From assembly GCF_036226685.1 (NCBI RefSeq), contig NZ_CP109009.1:5793501-5857500 (forward strand): DNA of 64,000 nucleotides. The letters run 5' to 3'. Origin of the DNA: Streptomyces sp. NBC_00690. GTDB lineage: Bacteria; Actinomycetota; Actinomycetes; Streptomycetales; Streptomycetaceae. Positions 9,382-18,164 of the stretch are shown here, one piece after another. Position 1 is the first letter of the stretch; every line of letters begins with the position of its first letter. A program made the position numbers and the translations under genes. A model generated the notes under the pieces. It saw only the letters and a list, made by a program, of their open reading frames with translations, was not told where the DNA came from and made no database searches.

Positions 9382-9503
9382 ACGCTGCCCGTAGTGTGGA
9401 GGGGCACAGCGCGACCGCACCAACCGGCTGACGCGGGCAGACATGGGCCCCACAGGGCGGGCACTGGGCATTCACTAGGTACTGAGGAAGGCGTACGGCT
9501 GAC

Positions 9504-10136
9504 ATGGCGTCGCAGCAGGAGACGGACCAGCAGGTCAATGATGGTTTCGTCGTGGACACGGAAGACTGCGAGGCACGTGAGCTCGCACATCGCGAGCGCG
9601 GCACCTCGCGCCCCATCACGGTCGTCGGCAATCCGGTGCTCCACAAGGAGTGCAAGGACGTCACGGAGTTCGACGACAAGCTTGCGGCGCTGATCGACGA
9701 CATGTTCGCCAGCCAACGCACCGCCGAGGGCGTGGGGCTGGCCGCCAACCAGATCGGCGTGGACCTCAAGGTCTTCGTCTACGACTGCCCGGACGACGAC
9801 GGTGTGCGTCACGTCGGGTACGTCGTCAATCCGGTGCTTGAGGAGCTTCCCCCCGAGGAGCGTCACCTCGACGACTCCAACGAGGGCTGCCTCTCCGTGC
9901 CGACGGCCTACGCCTCGCTCGCCCGCCCCGACCATGCGGTCGTGCGCGGCCAGGACCTCGAAGGCAACCCCATCAAGGTGCGCGGCCAGGGTTACTTCGC
10001 CCGCTGCCTCCAGCACGAGACCGACCACCTGTACGGGTACCTCTACATCGACCGGCTCTCCAAGCGGGACCGCAAGGACGCGCTGCAGCAGATGGCCGAG
10101 GGCACTCCGCGCTACGCGGTCGTCGCCAACGACTGA
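9504..10136 (+). CDS. def: Peptide deformylase
   Basis: It removes the formyl group from the N-terminal Met of nascent proteins. All three family motifs are intact: [10 protein letters not shown] (residues 76-85), EGCLSVP with metal-ligand Cys129, and QHETDH with His171, Glu172 and His175. The N-terminus carries about 35 residues more than the minimal enzyme, as in other Streptomyces deformylases. GAGGAAGG lies about 14 nt upstream of the ATG. A strong hairpin follows within 10 bp of the stop. Streptomyces genomes usually carry more than one deformylase, so this is one paralogue. Confidence 0.95.
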   Translation: MASQQETDQQVNDGFVVDTEDCEARELAHRERGTSRPITVVGNPVLHKECKDVTEFDDKLAALIDDMFASQRTAEGVGLAANQIGVDLKVFVYDCPDDDGVRHVGYVVNPVLEELPPEERHLDDSNEGCLSVPTAYASLARPDHAVVRGQDLEGNPIKVRGQGYFARCLQHETDHLYGYLYIDRLSKRDRKDALQQMAEGTPRYAVVAND

Positions 10137-10143
10137 CCGTGCG

Positions 10144-10182
10144 ACGAGCGGGCCCGGGCACTCGGTGCCGGGGCCCGCTCGT
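10144..10182. terminator. Bidirectional hairpin terminator between def and the GlxA-type regulator
   Basis: ACGAGCGGGCCC (10144-10155) pairs with GGGCCCGCTCGT (10171-10182) and the inner GGCAC/GTGCC extends the stem. It sits between two convergent genes and can end transcription from both sides. Confidence 0.8.
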
Positions 10183-10194
10183 GTCTGTTCGCGC

Positions 10195-11160
10195 CTATCC
10201 CACCGGTACCGGACCGCGGAAGGTGCGGCGGTAGGCGTTGGGCGTGGTGCCGAGCGTACGGAGGAAGTGGTGGCGCAGGGCCGCCGCATTGCCGAAGCCC
10301 GAGCGGCTCGCGATCGCGTCGACCGTTTCGTCCGTGGACTCCAGGAGTTCCTGTGACAGCAGGACCCGCTGTCGCAGCAGCCAGCGGTACGGCGTGGTTC
10401 CGGTCTCCTGCTGGAAGCGGCGGGCGAAGGTCCGGGTGGACATATGGGCGCGGGCGGCGAGTTGGTCCACGCTCATCTCCCGGTCGAGGTGGCGTTCCAT
10501 CCAGCCGAGTACCTCTCCCACGGTGTCGCACCGGGTGCGCGGCAGTGGCCGTTCGATGTACTGCGCCTGGCCGCCGTCGCGGTGCGGCGGGACCACCATG
10601 CGTCGGGCGACGTGGTTGGCGATCTCCGGGCCGTGCTCCTGACGCAGCACATGGATCGAGGCGTCGATCGCCGCCGCCGTGCCCGCCGATGTGATGATCG
10701 ACCCCTCGTCCACGTACAGCACGTCGGCATCGACGACGGCGTGCGGATAGCGGTTCGCGAGGGCCTCGGCATGGCGCCAGTGGGTCGTACAGCGGCGGCC
10801 GTCGAGCAGTCCGGCGGCGCCGAGGACGAAGGCACCGGTGCAGACGCTCAGCACCCGGGCGCCCCGGTCCACGGCCCGGCGCAGAGCCGCCAGGAGGTCT
10901 TCGGGATAGTCGCGCGTCGGATAGTCGCCCCCCGTGGGCACGGCGATGAGGTCCGCAGCGTCCAGTCGCTCCAGACCGTGGTGCGTGGTGATGGAGTAGC
11001 CGGCATGGGTGGCCAGGGTCCGGTGCGTGGCGGACACCACCGCGAAGTCGTAGACGGGCATGCCGTCGTCGCTGCGGTCCAGGCCGAACACTTCACCGAT
11101 CACGCCGAGTTCAAAGGGATGTACGCCTTCGAGAAGCACGGTGGCGACATTCTTCAACAT
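10195..11160 (-). CDS. GlxA-family AraC-type transcriptional regulator (DJ-1/PfpI + AraC HTH)
   Basis: The 321-residue product has an N-terminal DJ-1/PfpI-like domain (LSVCTGAFVLGAAGLLDG, with the Cys at the nucleophile-elbow position) and a C-terminal double HTH of AraC type (LAARAHMSTRTFARRFQQET, then IASRSGFGNAAALRHHFLR). Such proteins regulate transcription and the first domain is usually non-catalytic. ATG 11160 is used because upstream codons read into the divergent gene's leader. It lies downstream of nrdAB on the same strand. S. coelicolor nrdAB is followed by an AraC-type gene called nrdS, so this may be its counterpart, but a strong hairpin after nrdB and a gene on the other strand separate them. 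Confidence 0.85.
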   Translation of the reverse strand: MLKNVATVLLEGVHPFELGVIGEVFGLDRSDDGMPVYDFAVVSATHRTLATHAGYSITTHHGLERLDAADLIAVPTGGDYPTRDYPEDLLAALRRAVDRGARVLSVCTGAFVLGAAGLLDGRRCTTHWRHAEALANRYPHAVVDADVLYVDEGSIITSAGTAAAIDASIHVLRQEHGPEIANHVARRMVVPPHRDGGQAQYIERPLPRTRCDTVGEVLGWMERHLDREMSVDQLAARAHMSTRTFARRFQQETGTTPYRWLLRQRVLLSQELLESTDETVDAIASRSGFGNAAALRHHFLRTLGTTPNAYRRTFRGPVPVG

Positions 11161-11242
11161 GGATCGAGTGTGGCAGTAATTCGATGATCCATGACAGTCC
11201 TGCCACTGACTTTTCTGCTGCGGCGGCAGGACAGTAGAGGAC

Positions 11243-11587
11243 ATGGACACATTCCTCGGTTACCTCATCGTCCTGGGACTTCTCACCCTTCTCGTACTTC
11301 CCTCGCTTGTCGGCCATGTCAGAGATCGTTCCGTCGACCGTCAACTCCGGGCGGCTGAGCGCGAAGACGCCCCCCTGATCCGGGCTGCCGAGCTCGTTCC
11401 GCCCACCGGCCCCGTCCGGCCGGATGCGGCACCGGTCGCGGTTCCGTTGCGGTTCACCCCGATCGGGACCGCCGCGAGCGACCGCGGGCCCGAAGCCGGG
11501 GCCAGCGGTGACGCTTCCCACCCCGGCGTCATCGGCGACGCGTACCCGGCCGACCCGGTCCCCAGCACGTGCGGCGTCGGCCGGTAG
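11243..11587 (+). CDS. Small single-pass membrane protein, uncharacterised
   Basis: The 114-residue product begins with a hydrophobic helix (residues 5-24, YLIVLGLLTLLVLPSLVG), followed by a basic/acidic stretch and a Pro/Ala/Gly-rich tail. The topology suggests an N-terminal anchor with a disordered cytoplasmic tail. It is divergent from the GlxA-type regulator (starts 82 bp apart) and points towards the nrdB terminator. No family was recognised. The hydrophobic start and codon bias make it more likely real than chance. Confidence 0.55.
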   Translation: MDTFLGYLIVLGLLTLLVLPSLVGHVRDRSVDRQLRAAEREDAPLIRAAELVPPTGPVRPDAAPVAVPLRFTPIGTAASDRGPEAGASGDASHPGVIGDAYPADPVPSTCGVGR

Positions 11588-11645
11588 CGCGGTGTGCGTC
11601 CTGCCTCACACCACACCGCAGCGGGGCGTGCCTACCCAACAGACA

Positions 11646-11695
11646 GCGCCCCCGGCCCGGAGCCGGTAGGAGAACCGGCCCCGGACCGGGGGCGC
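11646..11695 (-). terminator. Strong hairpin terminator after nrdB
   Basis: GCGCCCCCGG at 11646-11655 pairs with CCGGGGGCGC at 11686-11695, and the inner CCGG-rich arms extend the stem to about 20 bp with small mismatches. It lies 27 bp past the nrdB stop and also faces the small membrane protein gene from the other side. Confidence 0.75.
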
Positions 11696-11721
11696 ACAAC
11701 GACATGGCCGACTGCCGCAGC

Positions 11722-12741
11722 CTAGAAGTCCTCGTCCAGGTCGACGGACCCCTCGACGGCCACCTGGTAGGCGGACGGACGGCGCTCGAAGAAGTTGGTC
11801 AGCTCCTGGACGCCCTGCAACTCCATGAACGAGAACGGGTTCTGCGAGCCGTACACCGGGGCGAAGCCCAGCCGGGTGAGCCGCTGGTCGGCGACGCACT
11901 GGAGGTACTCCCGCATCGACTCGGTGTTCATGCCCGGCAGTCCGTCGCCGCACAGGTCCTGACCGAACTGGAGCTCCGCTTCCACGGCCTCCTTCAACAT
12001 GTCCGTGACCTGCTGCTGGAGTGCGTCGTCAAAGAGTTCGGGCTCCTCCTTGCGGACCGTGTCCACGACCTCGAACGCGAAGTTCATGTGCATGGTCTCG
12101 TCGCGGAACACCCAGTTCGTCCCGGTGGCCAGACCGTGCAGCAGACCGCGGGAGCGGAACCAGTACACGTAGGCGAAGGCGCCGTAGAAGAACAGCCCCT
12201 CGATGCAGGCGGCGAAGCAGATGAGGTTGAGCAGGAACCGGCGCCGGTCGGACTGCGACTCCAACTGGTCGATCTTCTCGACCGAGTCCATCCAACGGAA
12301 GCAGAACTGCGCCTTCTCCCGGATGGACGGGATGTTCTCCACGGCCGCGAACGCCGCGGTGCGGTCCTCCGGATCGGGGAGGTAGGTGTCGAGCAGCGTC
12401 AGATAGAACTGGACGTGCACGGCCTCCTCGAAGAGCTGACGGCTGAGGTAGAGCCGTGCCTCCGGGGAGTTGATGTGCTTGTACAGCGTCAACACGAGGT
12501 TGTTGGCGACGATCGAGTCACCGGTCGCGAAGAAGGCGACCAGCCGGCCGATCAGATGCTGCTCGGCCGGGGTCATCTTGGCGAGGTCGGACACGTCCGA
12601 GTGGAGGTCGACCTCCTCGACGGTCCAGGTGTTCTTGATCGCGTCCCGGTAGCGCTCGTAGAAGTCCGGGTAGCGCATCGGGCGCAGGGTGAGCTCGAAG
12701 CCGGGGTCGAGCAGGTTCTTGACGGGCTGGGGGGTGGGCAT
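11722..12741 (-). CDS. nrdB: Ribonucleoside-diphosphate reductase class Ia, beta subunit (R2)
   Basis: NrdB holds the diiron-tyrosyl radical cofactor that starts ribonucleotide reduction in NrdA. Iron-ligand-type helices are visible: the LFEEAVHVQFY segment (ExxH pattern) and the FRDETMHMNFAFE segment, with an acidic residue in AEQHLIGRLVAFFATGDS. At 339 residues it fits class Ia R2. The ATG at 12741 shares one base with the nrdA stop (TAATG), so translation is coupled. The C-terminus ends in an acidic tail (GSVDLDEDF), which is the part of R2 that docks on R1. Confidence 0.95.
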   Translation of the reverse strand: MPTPQPVKNLLDPGFELTLRPMRYPDFYERYRDAIKNTWTVEEVDLHSDVSDLAKMTPAEQHLIGRLVAFFATGDSIVANNLVLTLYKHINSPEARLYLSRQLFEEAVHVQFYLTLLDTYLPDPEDRTAAFAAVENIPSIREKAQFCFRWMDSVEKIDQLESQSDRRRFLLNLICFAACIEGLFFYGAFAYVYWFRSRGLLHGLATGTNWVFRDETMHMNFAFEVVDTVRKEEPELFDDALQQQVTDMLKEAVEAELQFGQDLCGDGLPGMNTESMREYLQCVADQRLTRLGFAPVYGSQNPFSFMELQGVQELTNFFERRPSAYQVAVEGSVDLDEDF

Positions 12742-15167
12742 TACTGGCACGCCTCGCAGGACTCGGGGTTCTCCAGCGAGCAGGCGACCGCATCTTCGGT
12801 GGTCTCGGGGGTCTGCTGCGCGGGGACAGGGGCAGGGGTGGGGACGGCGTTCGTGGTGCCGGAGGCCGCACGGGCGATCCGGGTGGCCGGTCGCGACCGC
12901 AGGTAGTACGTCGTCTTCAGGCCCTGCTTCCAGGCGTAGGCGTACATCGAGCTGAGCTTCCCGATGGTCGGCGTCTCCAGGAAGAGATTCAGCGACTGGG
13001 ACTGGTCGAGGAACGGGGTGCGCGCGGCTGCCATGTCGATCAGGCCGCGCTGCGGGATCTCCCACGCCGTGCGGTACAACTCGCGCACCTCGGCCGGCAC
13101 CCAGGTGAAGCCCTGCACCGAGCCGTTGGACTCGCGCAGCGCCTCCCTCGTGGTCGCGTCCCAGACACCGAGCCGCTTCAGCTCCTCCACCAGGTAGTTG
13201 TTGACCTGGAGGAACTCACCGGAGAGCGTCTCGCGCTTGAAGAGGTTGGAGACCTGGGGCTCGATGCACTCGTACACACCGGCGATGGAAGCGATGGTCG
13301 CGGTCGGGGCGATGGCGAGCAGCAGCGAGTTGCGCATGCCCGTCGTCGCGATCCGCTCCCGCAGGGCGGCCCAGCGCTCGGGCCAGTGCAGTTCGACGCC
13401 GTAGTGGTCCGGGTGCAGCACACCGCGGGCCGTACGGGTCTTCTCCCAGGCGGGGAAGGTGCCGTGGCGCTCGGCGAGTGCGCAGGACGCCTCATAGGCG
13501 GCGAGCATGATCCGCTCGGAGATCTGGGTGGAGAGGGCCCGGGCGGCGGGCGAGTCGAACGGCAGCTTCAGCTGGAAGAAGACGTCCTGGAGGCCCATGG
13601 CGCCGAGGCCGACCGGGCGCCAGCGCGCGTTGGAGCGGCCCGCCTGCTCGGTCGGGTAGAAGTTGATGTCCACCACGCGGTCGAGGAAGGTGACGGCGGT
13701 ACGGACGGTCGAGTCCAGCCGCTCCCAGTCGACGGCGCCGTCGACGACGAAGGCACCGAGGTTGACCGAGCCCAGGTTGCACACGGCGGTCTCGCCGTCG
13801 TCGGTGACCTCAAGGATCTCCGTGCACAGGTTCGACGAGTGGACCGTGTGGCCCGGCTCGGCGGTCTGGTTGGCGGTGCGGTTGGCCGCGTCCTTGAAGG
13901 TCATCCAGCCGTTGCCGGTCTGCGCGAGGGTACGCATCATCCGCCCGTAGAGCTCTCGGGCGGGCATGGTCTTGCGGGCCAGGCCCTGGGCCTCCGCGCG
14001 CCGGTACACGGCGTCGAAGTCATCGCCCCACAGGTCGACGAGCTCGGGGACGTCGGACGGGGAAAACAGCGACCACTCACCGTCGGTGTCGACCCGCCGC
14101 ATGAACTCGTCCGGCACCCAGTGGGCGAGGTTGAGGTTATGCGTGCGCCGGGCGTCCTCGCCGGTGTTGTCGCGCAGCTCCAGGAACTCCTCGATGTCCG
14201 CGTGCCAGGTCTCCAGATAGACGGCGGCAGCGCCCTTGCGTCGGCCGCCCTGGTTGACGGCGGCGACGGAGGCGTCCAACGTCTTCAGGAACGGCACGAT
14301 CCCGTTGGAGTGCCCGTTGGTGCCGCGGATCAGAGAGCCGCGGGCACGGATGCGGGAGTACGAGAGCCCGATGCCGCCCGCGTGCTTGGAGAGCCGGGCG
14401 ACCTGGTGGTAGCGGCCGTAGATCGAGTCCAGCTCGTCCAGGGGCGAGTCCAGCAGATAGCAGGACGACATCTGCGGGTGGCGGGTGCCCGAGTTGAACA
14501 GGGTGGGTGAGGACGGCAGGTAGTCCAGCCGGCTCATCAGCCGGTACAGCGCGGTGACCTCGTCGAGGGCGCGTACGGAGTCGTCCTCCGCCAGGCCGCA
14601 GGCGACGCGCAGCATGAAGTGCTGGGGCGTCTCGATGACCTGACGGGTGATGGGGTGCCGCAGCAGGTAGCGGCTGTAGAGGGTGCGCAGCCCGAAGTAG
14701 CCGAAGCGGTCGTCGGCCGTGGGGTCGAGGGTCGCGTCGAGGCGTTCGGCGTGGAGCGTCACGAACGCGGCGGTGCGGTTGGCGATCAGACCCTCGGTGT
14801 GGCCGACGGCGACGGACGCGGAGAAGCAGGATGCTCCCTGGCTCTCGGCCTCTTCGGCGATGGTGAGGGTCAGCAGCCGGGCGGCGAGCCGGGAGTACGC
14901 CGGGTCCTCGGAGATCAGTCCGGCGGCGGCATCGGTGGCGAGTCCACGGAGTTCGGCCGTGTCTGATCCGGCGTTCCGTCCGCGCAGCGCAGCGGCGGCG
15001 ACCCGACCGGGGTCGGTGTCCGGCAGATCGGCGGTCAGATCGGTCAGGGTCCGCAGCAATGCGGTTCCCGGTCCGTCCTCGCCGTTCCGCGACGGGGGAA
15101 CCTGCTGCGGCATCTGCTCGGAGATGTCGGCGGTGCCTGAAACCGGATCGGCAGGCGCGATGGTCAC
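12741..15167 (-). CDS. nrdA: Ribonucleoside-diphosphate reductase class Ia, alpha subunit (R1)
   Basis: NrdA reduces NDPs to dNDPs. Active-site Cys residues are visible in QMSSCYLL, SSNLCTEIL and TAVCNLGSVNLG, and the C-terminal redox pair is ESCEACQ. The P-loop-like GGIGLSYSRIRARGS and the MRNSLLLAIAPTAT segment are also typical. The first 70 residues are Pro/Ala/Asp-rich and I see no ATP-cone KRDG-type motif, so overall allosteric control by dATP may be absent or different. GTG 15167 is chosen because GGGAGAG precedes it. The 5' leader carries a cobalamin riboswitch and NrdR-like boxes, so transcripts should fall when vitamin B12 is plentiful and the class II enzyme can work. Confidence 0.95.
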   Translation of the reverse strand: MTIAPADPVSGTADISEQMPQQVPPSRNGEDGPGTALLRTLTDLTADLPDTDPGRVAAAALRGRNAGSDTAELRGLATDAAAGLISEDPAYSRLAARLLTLTIAEEAESQGASCFSASVAVGHTEGLIANRTAAFVTLHAERLDATLDPTADDRFGYFGLRTLYSRYLLRHPITRQVIETPQHFMLRVACGLAEDDSVRALDEVTALYRLMSRLDYLPSSPTLFNSGTRHPQMSSCYLLDSPLDELDSIYGRYHQVARLSKHAGGIGLSYSRIRARGSLIRGTNGHSNGIVPFLKTLDASVAAVNQGGRRKGAAAVYLETWHADIEEFLELRDNTGEDARRTHNLNLAHWVPDEFMRRVDTDGEWSLFSPSDVPELVDLWGDDFDAVYRRAEAQGLARKTMPARELYGRMMRTLAQTGNGWMTFKDAANRTANQTAEPGHTVHSSNLCTEILEVTDDGETAVCNLGSVNLGAFVVDGAVDWERLDSTVRTAVTFLDRVVDINFYPTEQAGRSNARWRPVGLGAMGLQDVFFQLKLPFDSPAARALSTQISERIMLAAYEASCALAERHGTFPAWEKTRTARGVLHPDHYGVELHWPERWAALRERIATTGMRNSLLLAIAPTATIASIAGVYECIEPQVSNLFKRETLSGEFLQVNNYLVEELKRLGVWDATTREALRESNGSVQGFTWVPAEVRELYRTAWEIPQRGLIDMAAARTPFLDQSQSLNLFLETPTIGKLSSMYAYAWKQGLKTTYYLRSRPATRIARAASGTTNAVPTPAPVPAQQTPETTEDAVACSLENPESCEACQ

Positions 15168-15299
15168 GTGGTGCTCTCCCTCGCTCGGCTCGCGGGCCGA
15201 CGGGCGGGGAGGGCAGGGCCGCCCGAGCGCATGCCCGACTTGGGGCAGCACTGTGCGGCGTCCCCCGGCCCAACCGCGAGGCCCGGACGTCTGGGCACC

Positions 15300-15425
15300 C
15301 GGATCGGTTGAACCGGGCGCGCTGTCGGCAGTCGGCCGGACTCGTACAGGTACGACAAAGCGCACCACGACATACCGTTGCGGGACAGTTCCGGATTCGC
15401 ACCGGATTCCTCTGCGACGACAGCG
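15300..15425 (-). promoter_or_regulatory. Cobalamin (B12) riboswitch in the nrdAB leader
   Basis: Read on the minus strand, the leader has the conserved core GGTGCGAATCCGGAACTGTC followed by CCGCAAC (15403-15377), then a B12 box GAGTCCGGCCGACTGCC (15343-15327). Both are in the right order for an adenosylcobalamin aptamer. A further hairpin (CGGGCGG/CCGCCCG, 15201-15225) lies about 34 nt before the nrdA GTG and may be part of the expression platform. B12 control of class Ia nrd genes is established for S. coelicolor. The outer limits given are approximate. Confidence 0.9.
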
Positions 15426-15430
15426 AGATG

Positions 15431-15478
15431 AGCATACATGTGGGGGGGCATGCTGGAAGTACCCCCCACATGTTGTGT
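15431..15478. promoter_or_regulatory. Pair of NrdR-like boxes and putative nrdAB promoter
   Basis: Two ACATGT cores (15436-15441 and 15468-15473) lie exactly 32 bp apart, each flanked by a C/G run, forming a long inverted repeat. The distal copy continues as ACATGTTGTGT, matching the right half of the NrdR consensus (WGTGT). NrdR boxes normally occur in pairs about 31-32 bp apart. On the minus strand TATGCT (15437-15432) could be a -10 element, placing the start point just before the riboswitch. Confidence 0.65.
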
Positions 15479-15921
15479 CGTGGCGGAATGCGAGGGGGAA
15501 GCCGGGGCCCTTGCGGCGTAGGGGCTGTGGCCCTGGAAAGCCTGGGTTCGAGGGGTCGGTGACGGCCGTTCGACGGGTTCGCAGGGGCGTCGGCGGGGTT
15601 CTCAGGGACGGCCACGGGGCTTCTTGCCCACGGCATCGGGGTCACGGGCTCGGCGATGGTTCCTCGTTCCGTGGCGGTGCCCGTGCTTGGGTGCCGGGGC
15701 AGGAATCAGCGGGCACAGTGGGCACAGCGGACGCACGGACGGGTGCGTACGACCCCGTCGAATCCGGTGTGCGCGATCCGATGGGCGATCCGTGCCCACG
15801 CGTATCCGCGCGTGGGCGCAGGCCAGAAGCGCCCGGGTGCGCACGGAATGGGGACCGATCCGCGGAAGGCTGAGGGGTGGAGAAAGCCGCGCGGTGTGGA
15901 ACGGCCCCGCTCAACCGACGC

Positions 15922-15944
15922 CATGACGCCATGACGCCATGAGA
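15922..15944. repeat. Short tandem repeat, unit ATGACGCC, about three copies
   Basis: CCATGACG is repeated at an 8-bp period and ends in CCATGAGAAGG. Because the unit is 8 bp it would shift any reading frame at each copy, which argues against coding here. Confidence 0.7.
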
Positions 15945-16501
15945 AGGCGACATGAAGGAGAGTGCGAATGGAGATACGAACGAGAGGAGCCGTCCGTCGA
16001 TCACCAAGCCGGATGCCGAGCTGCCGGAGGGCGATGAAAGGCCCTGGTGGGACCGTGTCCGCAGGTGTCAGTGCTTCGACATGGACTTTCGGCACCCGGG
16101 CTTTCCCCTACATCGCGGGAATTCCCGTACGCATGGAGGGTTTCGAAGTGCCGGGCGGCAATGGGGGGCACCACGGCGGATAGCCGTTGTCGGCCACGTA
16201 CCGTTCCACCGGAGAAATGCCGAAACCGCAAACCCGAAACCGCTCAACAGCGGATGGCTCGTGACCGGCGGTTCGACGCCGTTCACCAGCTGGGGACTCC
16301 CGGGCAAGGTCGCTTACCGCTGCGCCGATCGGCGATCTCGTGCGGATCGCACGAGGGGGCGGGAGGGCGCGGGGTCGTCGCGCGCTGGGAGGGCCCGGTG
16401 GGGGTGATCGGGTCGCGCGACGAGGGCGGCCGTTTCCGGCGGCCGTCCGCACGGCCGGTGCGGACCGGGCCGTCGGTGTCGTTGGTGTCGTCGTTTATTG
16501 G

Positions 16502-16526
16502 CAGGTTCAGCAGGTTCAGCAGGTTT
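16502..16526. repeat. Short tandem repeat, unit CAGGTTCAG, about three copies
   Basis: GCAGGTTCAGCAGGTTCAGC and a third diverged copy (CAGGTTTGG) follow one another at a 9-bp period, about 70 bp downstream of the dasR stop in dasR orientation. Confidence 0.65.
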
Positions 16527-16594
16527 GGGCGTGAGGGGTTGGTGGTGCCGTCCGGGGGAGTTCCCGGAGCCGGGGCGGTCCCGGACCGGCTGGT

Positions 16595-17410
16595 CTAGTT
16601 GAGCGGGCGACGTAGACGTGCCACGAACTTGTAGCGGTCGCCCCGGTAGACGGACCGGACCCATTCCACCGGTTCGTTGTTGGCGTCGACCGAGTGCCGG
16701 GAGAGCATCAGCATCGGTAGTCCCACATCGGTCCCGAGCAGCCCGGCTTCACGCGGGGTGGCCAGCGAGGTCTCGATCGTCTCCTCCGCCTCCGCGAGAC
16801 GGACGTCGTAGACCTCGGCGAGTGCCGTGTACAAAGAGGTGTACTTCACCAGCGAGCGCCGCAGGGCCGGGAAGCGCTTCGCCGACAGATGCGTGGTCTC
16901 GATCGCCATCGGCTCCCCGCTCGCCAGCCGCAGTCGCTCGATGCGCAGTACCCGGCCCCCGGTGTTGATCTCCAGGAGTTCGGCCAGTCGGTCATCCGCC
17001 GTGACATAGCCGAGGTCGAGGAGTTGTGAGGTGGGTTCGAGACCCTGGGCGCGCATGTCCTCCGTGTAGGAGGTGAGCTGGAGCGCCTGGGCGACCTTGG
17101 GCTTGGCGACGAAGGTCCCCTTGCCCTGGATCCGCTCCAGTCGTCCCTCGACCACCAGCTCCTGGAGCGCCTGCCGGACGGTGGTGCGCGAGGTATCGAA
17201 CTCGGTGGCCAGAGTCCGTTCGGGTGGCACCGGTGTGCCCGGGGGGAGGGTCTCCGTCATCTCCAGCAGATGACGCTTGAGGCGGTAGTACTTGGGCACG
17301 CGCGAGGTCCGTGTGACAGGGCCCGTCCTGCCCTCGGTGCCGCCCCCGTCCGAGGCCAAGCCTTGTTTGCCTGGCTGTTGTGCTGCTGCCGTCACCGATT
17401 CCTCCATCAC
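16595..17410 (-). CDS. dasR: GntR/HutC-family regulator DasR
   Basis: DasR is the global regulator of N-acetylglucosamine uptake, chitin use, development and antibiotic production. It is released from DNA by glucosamine-6-phosphate. The product has an N-terminal winged HTH ([20 protein letters not shown], then [19 protein letters not shown]) and a C-terminal UTRA effector domain from about residue 110 ([20 protein letters not shown]). The sequence is very close to what I know of S. coelicolor DasR. The start at 17410 gives 271 residues; a GTG at 17395 is an alternative, and the family N-terminus varies. A dre-like site lies about 105-120 bp upstream, consistent with autoregulation. dasA is divergent, 849 bp away. 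Confidence 0.97.
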   Translation of the reverse strand: MMEESVTAAAQQPGKQGLASDGGGTEGRTGPVTRTSRVPKYYRLKRHLLEMTETLPPGTPVPPERTLATEFDTSRTTVRQALQELVVEGRLERIQGKGTFVAKPKVAQALQLTSYTEDMRAQGLEPTSQLLDLGYVTADDRLAELLEINTGGRVLRIERLRLASGEPMAIETTHLSAKRFPALRRSLVKYTSLYTALAEVYDVRLAEAEETIETSLATPREAGLLGTDVGLPMLMLSRHSVDANNEPVEWVRSVYRGDRYKFVARLRRPLN

Positions 17411-17514
17411 TAGGTTTCACATCGTGGCATGGGCTGGCCTCAGGGCGTCACCCTCTCGGGTGCCCGGCCGGGCAACGGGCACGAGTGCACCTCTTATACA
17501 CCGAGGGGACCACG

Positions 17515-17530
17515 CTTGGTCTAGTCCATC
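17515..17530. promoter_or_regulatory. dre-like site (DasR operator) upstream of dasR
   Basis: CTTGGTCTAGTCCATC matches 11 of 16 positions of the DasR consensus ACTGGTCTAGACCACT, with the TGGTCTAG core intact. Confidence 0.65.
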
Positions 17531-18104
17531 GGGCAATGTTGCTGCCAGACCGTAGTACGGAAGGCGTGGCCGGTCAGGGCACCCGGGAGGGCTTGGGGAG
17601 GGTGCCTCCGTCTCCTGTGTGCAACCTGTGGAGTCCGGTCCGCGGCCGGTTCGGCAGCGGTTGTCGATCACCGGGGGACGGCGCGTGATGGGTCGAGGCG
17701 GGAGTGCGTCGAGAATGTCGGAGGCGTCCCTGTGTGAGTGTGCCCCGTGATCGACGGCGCGTCCGCGCGGGGGCTCGAAGGGTGCGACCCGTCGAGCCCC
17801 CACGGCGACGGCGGACCCGTCGGCGGTCGACGGTGGTGGCCGACCCCGGGAGCACTGCGACCCTTCGGTCTCCGGGGGCGTCAGCGGCTCGTGTGCCGTG
17901 TGTGGCCGGCTTTCGAACGGTCGGACGAGCGGTCTTCTCGAACGGCCCCCAACGCCGCTCGCCCCAGGTAATACTGCTGTGGTCTGGGGCCTCTGTCGGA
18001 GCGGTTGAACATGGATGCCCGCTCCGTCATGGCTTCACGCTGACGGTCAGATGTCGGTCTGATAACGGACGTGTCGGGCCTTCCGGTCGAGCCTTGACAG
18101 CCAT

Positions 18105-18120
18105 AAAGGTCTAGGCCAAG
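18105..18120. promoter_or_regulatory. dre-like site 1 upstream of dasA
   Basis: AAAGGTCTAGGCCAAG matches 11 of 16 consensus dre positions, with the GGTCTAG core. It lies 9 bp from a better site. Confidence 0.6.
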
Positions 18121-18128
18121 CTCCGGGT

Positions 18129-18144
18129 GCTGGTCTAAACCACT
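18129..18144. promoter_or_regulatory. dre site 2 upstream of dasA
   Basis: GCTGGTCTAAACCACT matches 14 of 16 positions of the DasR consensus. It is centred 24 bp from site 1 and lies about 116 bp before the dasA start, as expected for repression of dasABC. Confidence 0.85.
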
Positions 18145-18164
18145 AAAGATCAGTTCCCAGCCCC

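Larger units (their letters stand above)
15480..16594. other. 1.1-kb stretch with no convincing gene
   Basis: Open frames exist on both strands (for example 15952-16407 plus and 15706-16095 minus), but none shows a recognisable domain or the regular codon bias of the neighbours, and their translations are Arg/Ser/Gly-rich. The stretch contains a tandem ATGACGCC repeat around 15922-15944 and a CAGGTTCAG repeat around 16502-16526. It lies between the divergent nrdAB control region and the 3' end of dasR. Confidence 0.6.

Noticed and set aside
16590..16605. GGTCTAG near the dasR stop codon
   Set aside because: Only one half of the dre consensus is present, and it lies at the 3' end of dasR, so it looks like chance.
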